Source of the DNA: Hydrogenobacter hydrogenophilus
GTDB taxonomy: Bacteria; Aquificota; Aquificia; Aquificales; Aquificaceae
Length of the DNA stretch: 49,932 bases
Assembly: GCF_900215655.1 (NCBI RefSeq)
Contig: NZ_OBEN01000011.1
Span: forward strand, 1 to 49,932
Reading direction: 5' to 3'
Shown here: in pieces, positions 8,051 through 16,800 of the stretch
How the letters are laid out: the number at the start of each line of letters is the position of its first letter
How positions within the stretch are numbered: position 1 is the first letter of the stretch
Translations under genes and position numbers: made by a program
Notes under the pieces: generated by a model
What the model was told of the DNA's origin: nothing
Database searches by the model: none
Seen by the model: the letters and a program-made list of their open reading frames with translations, nothing else

Positions 8051-10366
8051 CTATCTAAGTTTCGCACCAAAACTTTCCTCAAGGGAGCTAACCAATGCTT
8101 TTACAGCACTGTTAGCCTCCTCATCGGACATGGTACCTTCAAAGCTTCTGAATATCAACCTAAAACTCACACTTTTCTTGCCTTCCCCAACATCTGAGCC
8201 TGTGTAAATACTAAAAACTTTCACTTCTTCCAACTTCTCTTTGAGCATGTCCTTCATATGGAATATTAATTTATCCACAGGGGTGTCTTTGTCTATAACC
8301 AGTGAAAGGTCCCTTATGACTGGTGGAAACTTGGAGAAAGGTTTGTATCTTTTTTTACTTTCCTTAATAAGTGCCATTTTTAGCTCTCCAACAAACACAT
8401 CGCCTTTTATACCAAGGATTTGAGTTATTCTGGGGTTTAGCTGTCCTAAAAAGCCGAATTTTTCACCCTTATGGAGAAGTTCCACCTGCAGTTTTGGATG
8501 TAAGAAGGAGTAAGAGGATAAGTTTGTTTCAAAACTAATGCCAAAAAGCCTACCCACATCAAGAAAGAGACTAAGAGCGTGATAGGGAGTGTAGTTTTCT
8601 TGTGGATAAAGCCTCTGAGTCCCTACAAGAAGAATGCCTAACCTATCTTCTTCTCTGTTAGAGAAATAAACTCTTCCTAACTCAAAAAGAGCCATATGGT
8701 AGTTATGCTGTCTTTGATTGTGCAAGCATGCCTTTATTAGAGAAGGTATAAGAGATGTTCTCATGTAGGCTTGGCTCTTTACGAGGGGATTGCTTATTTC
8801 TACACTGGGCTTTTCAATTCCCAAAAGCTCATACAAAGTTAAATCCTCAAAGGAGAAGGATATGACCTCAAAGAGTCCCCTGCTTTTGAGTAAGCACCTT
8901 ACCTTGTCAAAGCGCTCATCTTTCTCAAAGGGCACGGACGGAAGTTTCATAACTTGGGCATCTAAACTGTCGTATCCTTTTATCCTTAGAACTTCTTCTA
9001 TTATGTCTACATCTGTTTGTATGTCAAAGCTCCTGTGGGAAGGCACGTTAACTTCAATACCACATCTGAGAGGCTTGTTGGGAATGCACAGTCTGTTTAG
9101 TATGTCCGATACTTCCCTTCTGTCCATATGCTCACCAGCATACCTTCTGTACTTTTCTAAGCTCAAAAAGATGCTTTTGGGTTCGTAAGGTACAGGATAC
9201 ACATCTCTTAGGGCAACTAACTTGCCTCCTGCTATATCAAGGATAAGCTCTATGGCTTTATCCTGATACCTTTTTACACCCTCTATGTCTATGCTTCTTT
9301 CAAACCTGTAGGAGCTGTCTGTTTGAACGCTTAGTAATTTAGAAGACTTTCTTATCCTGTAAGGCTCAAAGTAAGCAGACTCTAAGAGGATTCTTTTGGT
9401 CTTACTGCTTACTGCGGTATTTTCAAGACCTATTACTCCCGCTATGGCTATAGCCTTCTCTTCATCCGCTATGACCAGGTTCTCCTCTGTGAGTTCCTTC
9501 TGAGTACCCATAAGTGTAAGTACCTTCTCACCCTGCCTTGCTTTCCTTACCCTTATACCGCCTTTTAGGGTATCTGCGTCAAAAGCGTGAAGAGGTTGTC
9601 CGTCGCGCAACATAATGTAGTTGGTTATATCCACTATGTTATTGATGGTTCTAAGACCGCATTGCCACAACCTTTTTCTTAACCAAAGAGGTGATGGTTT
9701 GACAGAAACACCTTCTATGAGAGCTCCTCTGTATCTTTTGCAGTCTGGGTCAAGTATCTGCACATCTATGTCTCCAAAGTCTTCAAAACTTACCGCCTTT
9801 TCCTCCTTTAGGTCTTTTCTAAATATGGCACACAGGTCTCTTGCCACCCCCCTTACACTAAGCATATCACCCCTGTTGGGAGTGATCTCTATCTCAAAGA
9901 CATATTCACCAAAGCCAAGAAGGTCATAAGCGGATGTGCCGGGCTTAAAATCTTCCTGCACCTTAAGCACACCATCTGAATGGGACTCAAGCCCAAGCTC
10001 CTGTGTAGAAAGTAGCATACCTTCGGAAACAACACCATCAAAATCCCTCTTGCTTACGCACATGTTTCCAACTTTTGCATTAGGAAGTGCCACAATAACA
10101 CCGTCTCCTGCTTTTACGCTTTTGTCTGCAGTGATCACCTTGGGATAGTAATGCCCACCTATGTCTATCTGGCAAACCACAAGGTTTTGTCTTGTTGGGT
10201 GTGGTCTTACATCAACTACTTTGCCAAAAACCACACCATCCATATCCACATGAAATTTATGTAGGCTTGTTTCCACACTTCTTAGAGTAAGCTCACGAGC
10301 TATGTCCTCTGGAGGAATGTCGCTTATGTCTATGAACTCAGAGAGCCAAGTGTAAGGGAATCTCAT
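8051..10366 (-). CDS. pheT: Phenylalanyl-tRNA synthetase beta subunit
   Basis: This subunit forms the alpha2-beta2 PheRS that charges tRNA-Phe. The protein is 771 aa from MRFPYTWLSEF. The reading frame is open 26 codons further upstream (to 10444), but that would overlap trpB, and the family begins at MRFPYTWLSE, so 10366 is chosen. Domain order is an EMAP/OB-fold tRNA-binding domain (about 40-150), B3/B4 with the editing site, B5, a catalytic-like core, and the C-terminal FDX-ACB domain. pheS is not adjacent. A TATAAT lies 6 nt upstream of the ATG, so the mRNA is probably leaderless. Confidence 0.96.
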   Translation of the reverse strand: MRFPYTWLSEFIDISDIPPEDIARELTLRSVETSLHKFHVDMDGVVFGKVVDVRPHPTRQNLVVCQIDIGGHYYPKVITADKSVKAGDGVIVALPNAKVGNMCVSKRDFDGVVSEGMLLSTQELGLESHSDGVLKVQEDFKPGTSAYDLLGFGEYVFEIEITPNRGDMLSVRGVARDLCAIFRKDLKEEKAVSFEDFGDIDVQILDPDCKRYRGALIEGVSVKPSPLWLRKRLWQCGLRTINNIVDITNYIMLRDGQPLHAFDADTLKGGIRVRKARQGEKVLTLMGTQKELTEENLVIADEEKAIAIAGVIGLENTAVSSKTKRILLESAYFEPYRIRKSSKLLSVQTDSSYRFERSIDIEGVKRYQDKAIELILDIAGGKLVALRDVYPVPYEPKSIFLSLEKYRRYAGEHMDRREVSDILNRLCIPNKPLRCGIEVNVPSHRSFDIQTDVDIIEEVLRIKGYDSLDAQVMKLPSVPFEKDERFDKVRCLLKSRGLFEVISFSFEDLTLYELLGIEKPSVEISNPLVKSQAYMRTSLIPSLIKACLHNQRQHNYHMALFELGRVYFSNREEDRLGILLVGTQRLYPQENYTPYHALSLFLDVGRLFGISFETNLSSYSFLHPKLQVELLHKGEKFGFLGQLNPRITQILGIKGDVFVGELKMALIKESKKRYKPFSKFPPVIRDLSLVIDKDTPVDKLIFHMKDMLKEKLEEVKVFSIYTGSDVGEGKKSVSFRLIFRSFEGTMSDEEANSAVKALVSSLEESFGAKLR

Positions 10367-10372
10367 ATAAAC

Positions 10373-10385
10373 ATTATAGTATAAT
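10373..10385. promoter_or_regulatory. Symmetrical divergent promoter core of pheT and trpB
   Basis: The sequence ATTATAGTATAAT is a perfect palindrome and puts a consensus TATAAT -10 box on each strand (10373-10378 minus, 10380-10385 plus). Exactly 6 nt separate each box from its start codon (10366 minus, 10392 plus), so transcription would start at or next to the ATG on both sides. No good -35 hexamer is seen at 16-18 nt on either side, and there is no SD for either gene. Confidence 0.7.
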
Positions 10386-10391
10386 GCTACT

Positions 10392-11579
10392 ATGCACGGA
10401 TACTTTGGAAAGTTTGGTGGTAGGTTCGTTCCAGAAACCCTCATGTACGCTCTTGAGGAGCTTGAAAGTCAATACGAAGAGATAAAGTCAGATAAGAGCT
10501 TTTGGGAAGAGCTAAACTATTACCTCAGGACTTACGCAGGCAGACCTACACCCTTATACTTTGCTAAAAACCTAACTGAATATGCAGGTGGCGCCAAGAT
10601 ATACATAAAGAGGGAGGACCTTTTGCACACGGGTGCTCACAAGATAAACAACACCTTAGGACAAGCTTTACTTACCAAAAGGATGGGCAAAAGGAGAGTG
10701 ATAGCGGAAACGGGAGCTGGTCAGCACGGTGTGGCTACCGCCACCGCCTGCGCTCTTTTGGGACTTGACTGCACCGTTTATATGGGAGAAGAGGATGCAA
10801 AGAGACAAGAACTCAATGTCTTTAGAATGAAGCTCTTGGGTGCAAAAGTTCAAGTGGTAAAAAGTGGAAGTAAAACCCTAAAAGATGCCATAAACGAAGC
10901 TCTAAGAGACTGGGTTTCCCATGTGGAGACTACACATTACATAATAGGTTCTGTAGTGGGACCTCATCCTTTTCCTACCATAGTGAGAGACTTTCAGAAA
11001 GTAATAGGTGAGGAGGCAAAAGAGCAAATACTTAAGGCAGAAGGTAGGCTACCTGATGTGGTGATTGCATGCGTAGGGGGAGGTTCAAACGCTATGGGGA
11101 TATTCTACCCTTTTGTTGAAGATACAGAAGTTAGATTAATAGGTGTGGAAGCTGGAGGATTGGGGCTGAGCAGTGGCAAACATGCTGCTTCAATAAATGG
11201 TGGAAGCGTAGGAGTTCTTCACGGTATGAAGTCTTACTTTCTGCAAGATGAAGAAGGACAGATCATGCCTACACATTCTGTATCTGCAGGTCTTGATTAT
11301 CCGGGTGTTGGTCCAGAACATGCCTACCTTTTTGAGACCAAAAGGGCTCAGTATGTGTATGCCACTGACGAAGAAGCCTTAGAAGGTTTTAAGCTCCTCT
11401 CCAAGCTTGAAGGTATAATACCTGCCTTAGAGCCTGCTCACGCAGTATTGAAAGCGGTTCAAGTTGCCAAAGAGTTAGGTAAAGACGGTATTGTGCTTTT
11501 GAACCTCTCAGGAAGAGGAGACAAAGATATGTATCATGTTATGAATTTGCTCAAAAGATCTCCAAGCGAAGAGGACTAA
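10392..11579 (+). CDS. trpB: Tryptophan synthase beta chain
   Basis: A PLP enzyme that condenses indole with serine to tryptophan. At 395 aa it is the standard TrpB1 length. It starts [17 protein letters not shown]. The PLP lysine is K84 in [13 protein letters not shown], the phosphate-binding glycine loop [10 protein letters not shown] lies near residue 230, and GRGDKD is near the C terminus. trpA is not adjacent; scattered trp genes are usual in Aquificota. The 3' end overlaps the convergent priA-like gene by 29 bp. Confidence 0.98.
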   Translation: MHGYFGKFGGRFVPETLMYALEELESQYEEIKSDKSFWEELNYYLRTYAGRPTPLYFAKNLTEYAGGAKIYIKREDLLHTGAHKINNTLGQALLTKRMGKRRVIAETGAGQHGVATATACALLGLDCTVYMGEEDAKRQELNVFRMKLLGAKVQVVKSGSKTLKDAINEALRDWVSHVETTHYIIGSVVGPHPFPTIVRDFQKVIGEEAKEQILKAEGRLPDVVIACVGGGSNAMGIFYPFVEDTEVRLIGVEAGGLGLSSGKHAASINGGSVGVLHGMKSYFLQDEEGQIMPTHSVSAGLDYPGVGPEHAYLFETKRAQYVYATDEEALEGFKLLSKLEGIIPALEPAHAVLKAVQVAKELGKDGIVLLNLSGRGDKDMYHVMNLLKRSPSEED

Positions 11580-13566
11580 GGCTTCTAATCTTTTTTAGCA
11601 CCTCTCCCATGCGTGCGCTGTTCACCTTCAAAAGCGCATCTATTCCTCGTTTAGTCTTTCTGTATCTTCCTTTGACACCTAAACTTTCCAAAGACTTTCT
11701 TACATCTTTGGAAAAACTCGCCAAGATTATTTTTGAGAAAGGTGGCAAATTCTCTTCCTTTCTGCGTTCCCATTCCTTATCCAAGTAGTTTTCCCAATGG
11801 TTTCTTTTGATGTCCTCAAGTATGCTATGTTCAGCAAATAAAGTTTGTATCAAAAGCTTTTCTTTTGCCAAGGCTCTTGCCCTCCACACATACCTATAGA
11901 AGTTTTCTTCCGCATTGAAAAAGGGCACAGAAAGAAGGTTATCCGCACTTACTACCACCACAAGATGGTAAAAACCAGACAGAGTGGGATAAGTGCTAAA
12001 AGTAAAGTTTTCTCTAAGACCAAACAGGTTTTCCACCTCTTCCATCACTCTATCTATTCCAAAGCTTGAGCTTTCCACCACTCCACCACATTCGGGACAC
12101 ACCACCTCACTCTTAAAATTGCAGTTGGTACATACGAGTTGTTCATCATCTTTGTAAAGTGTCAAAAAGGTCTCACATACAGGACACATGCAAAGGCTCT
12201 GACATCTGGGACAGTAAGCGTAGCTGTATCCCTTTTTGTTAACTAAAAAAAGCACTTTCTTGTCAAGGAAATCCTCTAAGACCTTTAAAGTGTCCGCAGA
12301 GAATATCTCTTTTCCCTGTCTTTTTACCACCTGCACTTGTACATCTGATAAATACCGCTCCATCTGAATTCTTCCGGATTTTACCAGATGATAAGTCTGT
12401 ATATCCATAGCGGGCGTGCATATGACAAAGGATGCACCCAGATACCTTGACCTCATATAGAGTAAGTTCCTCACATCTATGCCAGCCTTAGGAAGCTTTG
12501 TGTTAGTATCATCAAAAAGCGCTACCACTTTTACATTTCTGATAGGTGCAAGAAGAGACAGAAAGCTTCCCAAAACTACCTTGCTTTCTTCTTGAGCCTT
12601 AAACCAGTTTCTTATGAGCCTGCTTGGTTTTTCTTTGGAAGATATAATCAGAAGGTCATCACCAAAGGCACTTTTGAGCTCCCTCTCAAGATAAAAAAGA
12701 GTGGACAGGTTAGTGCAAACCACAAGGGAAGAAAAGCCTCTTTGTAGAGCATCGCCTACCGCGCTTTTGAGACTCTCTATTAAAAACTCAAAGCTACCCA
12801 AGATCACCTCGTTATTCTCAAGCTTTTTAATGAGTGGTCCAAAGGTTTGGGTTTTATTTTCTATATCTTGAGCCTCAGCTGGTGCAAGAATGCCCTTTTT
12901 CAGAAGGTAAGAGATGTCCCTACTGCTAAAGCCCATGTCTTCCAGCTCTTCTATGGACACATAACCACGCTCCTTTACAAGGTTCAATATGGTGAGTTTT
13001 TCCTCTTTTCTCTTCAAGTTTTTGAGACTTTTATAAGCTTCCTCAAAAGGAACATGGAGCGTAAGGATGGAAGGTTCTTCTTCAAGCACATTCCATCTTT
13101 TTTCCACTTTTAGAAAGCCTTTGTCTATTAGAAACTCCACCAACCTCCAACCAAACTTATTCTTCAAGAGATCTTTTTTAACACCGCCCTTAGAGATAAC
13201 ATACCTGATTACCTTCATACTTACTTTGTCCAGCCCTACAGTAAAACTGCCTGCAGGCACCACATAATCTTCCTGTTTTTCCACAAAATGCTTAGGAAGT
13301 AAGCTAAAAAGCACATACCAAGGATTGATGCCGTAAATTAAAGAAACTTCCTTTAGCGTCTCTATGACATCAGAAAGTATGAGGGGTTTTTTATCTGGAA
13401 ATATGCACTCTAAAGACTGCTGAGCACTTTGGCTCAAACCAACCACTACCCCTGTGCGACCCAAAGAAGGTATCTTTACTCTGTAGCCTACGGGATCACC
13501 TTCGTAAGGAAAGTCCAGGGAGAGTATGAGAATCCTTCCGTTGCTCAGAGCAACCTTTAAATTCAT
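11551..13566 (-). CDS. priA: PriA-like primosomal protein with lost helicase motifs
   Basis: PriA reloads the replisome at stalled forks. This 671-aa protein has the family plan: an N-terminal 3'-DNA-binding domain, a winged-helix region, a helicase-fold core and, at about 448-494, a zinc module with CPRC, CPVC, CTNC and CPEC. The helicase motifs are gone. The position of the Walker A loop (GVTGSGKT in classical PriA) reads [12 protein letters not shown] near residue 250, and the DEEH box position reads FDDTN near 351. It is therefore expected to bind DNA and Zn but not hydrolyse ATP. Its start overlaps the queD stop as ATGA. Confidence 0.85.
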   Translation of the reverse strand: MNLKVALSNGRILILSLDFPYEGDPVGYRVKIPSLGRTGVVVGLSQSAQQSLECIFPDKKPLILSDVIETLKEVSLIYGINPWYVLFSLLPKHFVEKQEDYVVPAGSFTVGLDKVSMKVIRYVISKGGVKKDLLKNKFGWRLVEFLIDKGFLKVEKRWNVLEEEPSILTLHVPFEEAYKSLKNLKRKEEKLTILNLVKERGYVSIEELEDMGFSSRDISYLLKKGILAPAEAQDIENKTQTFGPLIKKLENNEVILGSFEFLIESLKSAVGDALQRGFSSLVVCTNLSTLFYLERELKSAFGDDLLIISSKEKPSRLIRNWFKAQEESKVVLGSFLSLLAPIRNVKVVALFDDTNTKLPKAGIDVRNLLYMRSRYLGASFVICTPAMDIQTYHLVKSGRIQMERYLSDVQVQVVKRQGKEIFSADTLKVLEDFLDKKVLFLVNKKGYSYAYCPRCQSLCMCPVCETFLTLYKDDEQLVCTNCNFKSEVVCPECGGVVESSSFGIDRVMEEVENLFGLRENFTFSTYPTLSGFYHLVVVVSADNLLSVPFFNAEENFYRYVWRARALAKEKLLIQTLFAEHSILEDIKRNHWENYLDKEWERRKEENLPPFSKIILASFSKDVRKSLESLGVKGRYRKTKRGIDALLKVNSARMGEVLKKIRSLSPLRLEIF

Positions 13567-14057
13567 TCTGGCATGTATTCCGCCTTTGATGTTTTTGTCT
13601 CCCAGAGGACAACCTTAACAACCCTCACCTCTCCAAGCAGGCCTGCTTCTTGAAGTTTCTTTTTCAGAAAATCGTAAAAGTATTTGGCTAAAGCCTCCGC
13701 AGTGGGGCAAAAGTCTACGGGAAATATTTTTAAAGCGCCATACTTTTCCGCAACCTCTTTCAACTCTTGGTATATGGGATCATTTATATCTATGATAAAA
13801 CTGTGGTCTATGGTGTCTATAAGGTCCTTCAGTGCATTCTTCACATGGTAAAAATCCATCACCATATCTTGCTCGCTTAGGGTGTCTGAACCCAAAACTA
13901 CTTCAAGGGTATAGCTATGTCCGTGAAGGTTCACACATTTATTTTGTGGTACTCCTTCTTTTTGGGTAAACTGTGCACCCCTTCCGTAGGTGAGGTTTTG
14001 CTTCCAAACCCTGTGTCCTGCTTCAAAGTTAAAGACCTTAGTTATCTGCCACTTCAT
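13563..14057 (-). CDS. queD: 6-carboxy-tetrahydropterin synthase QueD / PTPS family
   Basis: The enzyme converts dihydroneopterin triphosphate to 6-carboxytetrahydropterin for queuosine or 7-deazaguanine synthesis. It is 164 aa. The zinc histidines are H15 (EAGHRV) and H45/H47 (NLHGHS). The catalytic cysteine is C41 (NKCVNLHGH) and the Asp-His pair D84-H85 lies in DTIDHSF. FCPTAEALAKYF and the late Glu in LWETKTSKAEY complete the family pattern. It sits between the tus-like genes and the priA-like gene on one minus-strand transcript, which could hint at a shared tRNA-modification theme. Confidence 0.93.
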   Translation of the reverse strand: MKWQITKVFNFEAGHRVWKQNLTYGRGAQFTQKEGVPQNKCVNLHGHSYTLEVVLGSDTLSEQDMVMDFYHVKNALKDLIDTIDHSFIIDINDPIYQELKEVAEKYGALKIFPVDFCPTAEALAKYFYDFLKKKLQEAGLLGEVRVVKVVLWETKTSKAEYMPE

Positions 14058-14058
14058 A

Positions 14059-14301
14059 TCACCACACCACTACCTTTTTTGCCTCTACTATAAGCTGAGC
14101 TATCTCTTCGTAGCTTTTGGCTATGCTTTCTGGAACTTTTATTCCCCTTGCCTGAGCGTCCTCCTTGCAGACAAACCACCCCTTTTTGGTAGGAATCCTC
14201 AGCACTCCGTCCTGTATAAGTATCACTATGTCCCTCTCTTCGTCAACAAGATCAGAGGAGAAGTCCCCCAGTTTTCTCACAAGCCACAGCGTGTTCACCA
14301 T
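14059..14301 (-). CDS. DsrH/TusB-like sulfur-relay protein
   Basis: 80 aa, the usual size of the TusB/DsrH subunit of a persulfide-transferring heterohexamer. It shows MVNTLWLVRK at the start and CKEDAQARGI near the middle; C45 is in the place of the conserved TusB/DsrH cysteine. It is last in the tusA-D-C-B-like run and overlaps the preceding gene by 7 bp. The partner could be tRNA 2-thiolation (MnmA) or sulfur-compound oxidation, both plausible in Hydrogenobacter. Confidence 0.85.
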   Translation of the reverse strand: MVNTLWLVRKLGDFSSDLVDEERDIVILIQDGVLRIPTKKGWFVCKEDAQARGIKVPESIAKSYEEIAQLIVEAKKVVVW

Positions 14302-14639
14302 ACGAAAACAGCCTCCGCGTCCTTTATAAGTTCCTTTATCTCCTCAGAGCTAATAAAGTTTACCTCCTTAACAAAGTCTGACTCTTTTAGTCCCCTCTCT
14401 TCTGCTGAAGTGTCCTCCACGAAGAGCTTTACATTAACATAGTCTATGTTTTCAAGTAGCTTTTCAAAGCCTTGTATTTCAAGCTTTTCTGGATGCCAGC
14501 GAGTCAAGGAGTAAACGCCATCCTTTATAAAGATAAAGTTAACCTCACTGTTTATACCTATAGCCAGACCTACTCGCAGAGCTTCGTGTGCTTTCCAAGA
14601 GAAGGGATCACCTTTTAGCAAAAAAACCACTTTTCTCAT
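14295..14639 (-). CDS. DsrF/TusC-like sulfur-relay protein
   Basis: 114 aa with the DsrE-fold N terminus (MRKVVFLLKGDPFSWKAHEALRV) and the ERGL signature seen in TusC/DsrF. The residues before that signature read VEDTSAEERGL and lack the cysteine found in many relatives, so this subunit is probably structural and not a persulfide carrier. It lies directly after the TusD-like gene, with 2 bases between. Confidence 0.82.
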   Translation of the reverse strand: MRKVVFLLKGDPFSWKAHEALRVGLAIGINSEVNFIFIKDGVYSLTRWHPEKLEIQGFEKLLENIDYVNVKLFVEDTSAEERGLKESDFVKEVNFISSEEIKELIKDAEAVFVW

Positions 14640-14641
14640 CT

Positions 14642-14944
14642 TCAGTTAAACACTATAACTTTATCATACTCGGGAAGCATTTTTGAAAGGTTGTATGTGG
14701 AACTGCTTTCAAAAAAATCCGCATGAGACGAGACACCCCTTTGATGTGCGGAGTGAGCGCAATAAAGAAGTCTCGCTCCCAAATCTTTTAAAATTTTACT
14801 TTCTGGTCTAATAAGGTAATACACACCGTTGCCAGAAAAGAACACCGCTACATCACCTCTTTTTGATAGAACTTTAACAAGGTTAATTAGCGTGCTAAAG
14901 TCCTTGGCAAAAGGATTGCTAGTCACCACAAAAAGAAACCTCAT
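14642..14944 (-). CDS. DsrE/TusD-like sulfurtransferase subunit
   Basis: 100 aa from MRFLFVVTSNPF. A start at 14971 is possible, but the ATG at 14944 overlaps the upstream tusA stop as ATGA and matches the family N terminus. C62 in LLYCAHSAHQRGV occupies the active cysteine position of TusD/DsrE, the residue that carries the persulfide. It would form a hexamer with the next two gene products. Confidence 0.87.
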   Translation of the reverse strand: MRFLFVVTSNPFAKDFSTLINLVKVLSKRGDVAVFFSGNGVYYLIRPESKILKDLGARLLYCAHSAHQRGVSSHADFFESSSTYNLSKMLPEYDKVIVFN

Positions 14945-15174
14945 CTTAACTTTCTCACTATTATCTCCCATTGCCCTTCTCCTATCTGATTAACCGCAAG
15001 CACCTCCTGACCCTCTTCTCTCATGCTCTTGGGGACATTTTCCGCTGAAGGCTCATAATCTACTATCACTCTCAGAATCTGTCCTACTTGCATCTGCTCG
15101 AGCACGAGCTTGCTTTTAACAAAGGTAAAAGGACAAACATCACCCCTTATGTCCAGTTCTTTATCATACTTCAT
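14941..15174 (-). CDS. TusA-family sulfurtransferase
   Basis: 77 aa from MKYDKELDIRGDVCP. A start at 15234 would run into the divergent gene at 15203, so 15174 is preferred. The active cysteine is C14 in GDVCPFTFVK. It is the CP-F-T variant and not the CPEP form of enterobacterial TusA. TusA proteins take sulfur from cysteine desulfurase or rhodanese and pass it to the DsrE/TusD cysteine, matching the three genes downstream. Confidence 0.9.
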   Translation of the reverse strand: MKYDKELDIRGDVCPFTFVKSKLVLEQMQVGQILRVIVDYEPSAENVPKSMREEGQEVLAVNQIGEGQWEIIVRKLR

Positions 15175-15177
15175 AAG

Positions 15178-15185
15178 ATTATAAT
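15178..15185. promoter_or_regulatory. Overlapping divergent -10 boxes, tusA-like gene and 65-aa gene
   Basis: ATTATAAT gives TATAAT on the plus strand (15180-15185) and on the minus strand (15183-15178) inside a 28-bp gap. The minus box is only 3 nt from the tusA-like ATG; an alternative TATATT (15188-15183) lies 8 nt away. The plus box is 17 nt from the ATG at 15203. Confidence 0.5.
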
Positions 15186-15202
15186 ATAACACGGGCGATC
15201 CC

Positions 15203-15400
15203 ATGAAAGACTCACGAATAATCAAGTACATCAAGTCCCTGATAAGAAATCACAAATACATGACAACGGAGGACATAATGCTTTTGTTAGAAAGATATTA
15301 CGGTCTTCCTATAAAGATACCCTCTGTTTATTACAAGTACAGGAAGGTCATAAAAGAGTGCAGAAAGGAAGTTTACAAAGAGCGGAGGAAGAAAAGATGA
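15203..15400 (+). CDS. Small basic hypothetical protein coupled to lpd
   Basis: I do not recognise this 65-aa protein. About 20 of 65 residues are Lys or Arg against about 7 acidic, it is Tyr-rich (RYYGLP, SVYYKYRK), and it ends in a very basic tail (ERRKKR). The central TTEDIMLLLERYYG could be a helix of a small DNA- or RNA-binding fold. The case for a real gene is that it fills the space between a divergent promoter and lpd, and its TGA stop overlaps the lpd start as ATGA. Confidence 0.65.
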   Translation: MKDSRIIKYIKSLIRNHKYMTTEDIMLLLERYYGLPIKIPSVYYKYRKVIKECRKEVYKERRKKR

Positions 15401-16800
15401 AGTTTGACCTTGTTATATTAGGAGCAGGTAGTGGTGGATACGAGGCAGCTCTTTATGCACACAGAAGGGGTATGAAGGTAGCTTTAGTGGAACTATCACC
15501 CCAAAGCGTGGGGGGGAACTGTCTCAATAAGGGTTGTATACCTTCCAAACACATGAGACACGGAGCTTATCTTTTGGAGAAGTTCCAAAAGATGCATGGC
15601 TATGGGATAGTTCCAGGAGGTTTTGAAATTGACATAAAAGGGCTCAAGAGTGGTAGGGAGGAGATCATAAGGAGCATAAGGGAAGGTTTCAAAAAGTTTG
15701 CACAGCAGGTGGGTATACCCATATTTTACGGTAGAGGCGTGCTCAAAGACAGAAGGACTGTTTATGTAGAGGGAGAGGATAAAAAGATAAATGCGGACTT
15801 TATTTTACTTGCAACGGGTTCTTCTACCACAAAGGTGGGACAGCTATCTCCTGATCACAGGCGCATATACGATACGGACCAAATATGGGACATAGAGGCA
15901 TTTCCCAAAAGACTACTCATTGTAGGGGGTGGAGCGGTTGGTGTTGAGTTTGCCTACATATTCAGGATGTACGGATCTCAGGTGATGCTTGTGGAGTTAA
16001 AAGATAGGCTTCTTCCATCAGATTACATACCCGAGGAGTCCTCAAGATACCTTGCAAGAAAGCTAAAGAAGTTAGGGGTAGATGTGAGGCTAAGGACATC
16101 TGTTGAGAATGTTCAAGAAAAAGATGGAGAGCTAAAGGTAATGCTCTCAGATGGCTCTCAGGTAGATGTAGACATAATTCTTTTGGGTGTAGGTAGAAAG
16201 CCCAACACGGAAGGCATAGGTCTTGAGGATGTAGGTGTTAAGAAGGATGATAGGGGATTTGTGCTGGTAAACGATTACTGTCAGACTTCTGTGGAAAACA
16301 TATACGCCTGTGGAGACATAACCTCTCCTCTTATGCTGGCTCACAAAGCCATGTACGAGGGTAGAGTTGCGGTAAGCCACATGCTTGGCGATAGGGACAT
16401 GAAGAGGAACGACCTTCTAATCCCTAAGATCATATACTCCGCTTACGAAGTTGCCTCTGTAGGGCTCACAGAAGATCAGGCGGAAGAAATGGGCTACTCT
16501 CCAAAAGTAGGAGTAGTTTCCTTTATTCCAAACCCTAAGGCTATGGACGATGGAGAAAATGAAGGATTTGTCAGGTTAGTGGTGGATGAAACTACGGGAG
16601 ATATACTGGGTTGTCATATAGTGGGACCCCATGCAGGAGAGCTTATACATCAAGTAGTCCATGTTATGAAAGCAGGACTAAAGATAGACTTTCTCTCTAA
16701 GAGCATATACTCTCACCCTTCATTGTCGGAAGCCATAGGGCAGTCCGCTATGGAGGTTTACTTTGGACCTATATCTTGGGTAAAAGGAGGGAAAACATGA
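15397..16800 (+). CDS. lpd: Dihydrolipoamide dehydrogenase
   Basis: A FAD flavoprotein that reoxidises protein-bound dihydrolipoamide with NAD. It is 467 aa from MKFDLVILGAGSGG; the frame is open 13 codons earlier, but 15397 fits the family and the ATGA overlap. The redox disulfide is C42/C47 in GGNCLNKGCIPSK. The NAD-binding loop is IVGGGAVGVEFA. The C-terminal catalytic pair is H440...E445 in SHPSLSE. No E2 or lipoate-protein gene is adjacent; in Aquificota it could serve glycine cleavage or a lipoate-binding sulfur-oxidation protein. Confidence 0.93.
   Translation: MKFDLVILGAGSGGYEAALYAHRRGMKVALVELSPQSVGGNCLNKGCIPSKHMRHGAYLLEKFQKMHGYGIVPGGFEIDIKGLKSGREEIIRSIREGFKKFAQQVGIPIFYGRGVLKDRRTVYVEGEDKKINADFILLATGSSTTKVGQLSPDHRRIYDTDQIWDIEAFPKRLLIVGGGAVGVEFAYIFRMYGSQVMLVELKDRLLPSDYIPEESSRYLARKLKKLGVDVRLRTSVENVQEKDGELKVMLSDGSQVDVDIILLGVGRKPNTEGIGLEDVGVKKDDRGFVLVNDYCQTSVENIYACGDITSPLMLAHKAMYEGRVAVSHMLGDRDMKRNDLLIPKIIYSAYEVASVGLTEDQAEEMGYSPKVGVVSFIPNPKAMDDGENEGFVRLVVDETTGDILGCHIVGPHAGELIHQVVHVMKAGLKIDFLSKSIYSHPSLSEAIGQSAMEVYFGPISWVKGGKT

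Noticed and set aside
10367-10444. Longer pheT with 26 extra N-terminal residues
   Set aside because: It would overlap trpB, the extra peptide does not fit the family, and TATAAT lies directly before the internal ATG.
15175-15234. 97-aa form of the TusA-like protein
   Set aside because: The extra N terminus overlaps the divergent gene and lies upstream of the TATAAT; MKYDKELDIRG matches the family start.
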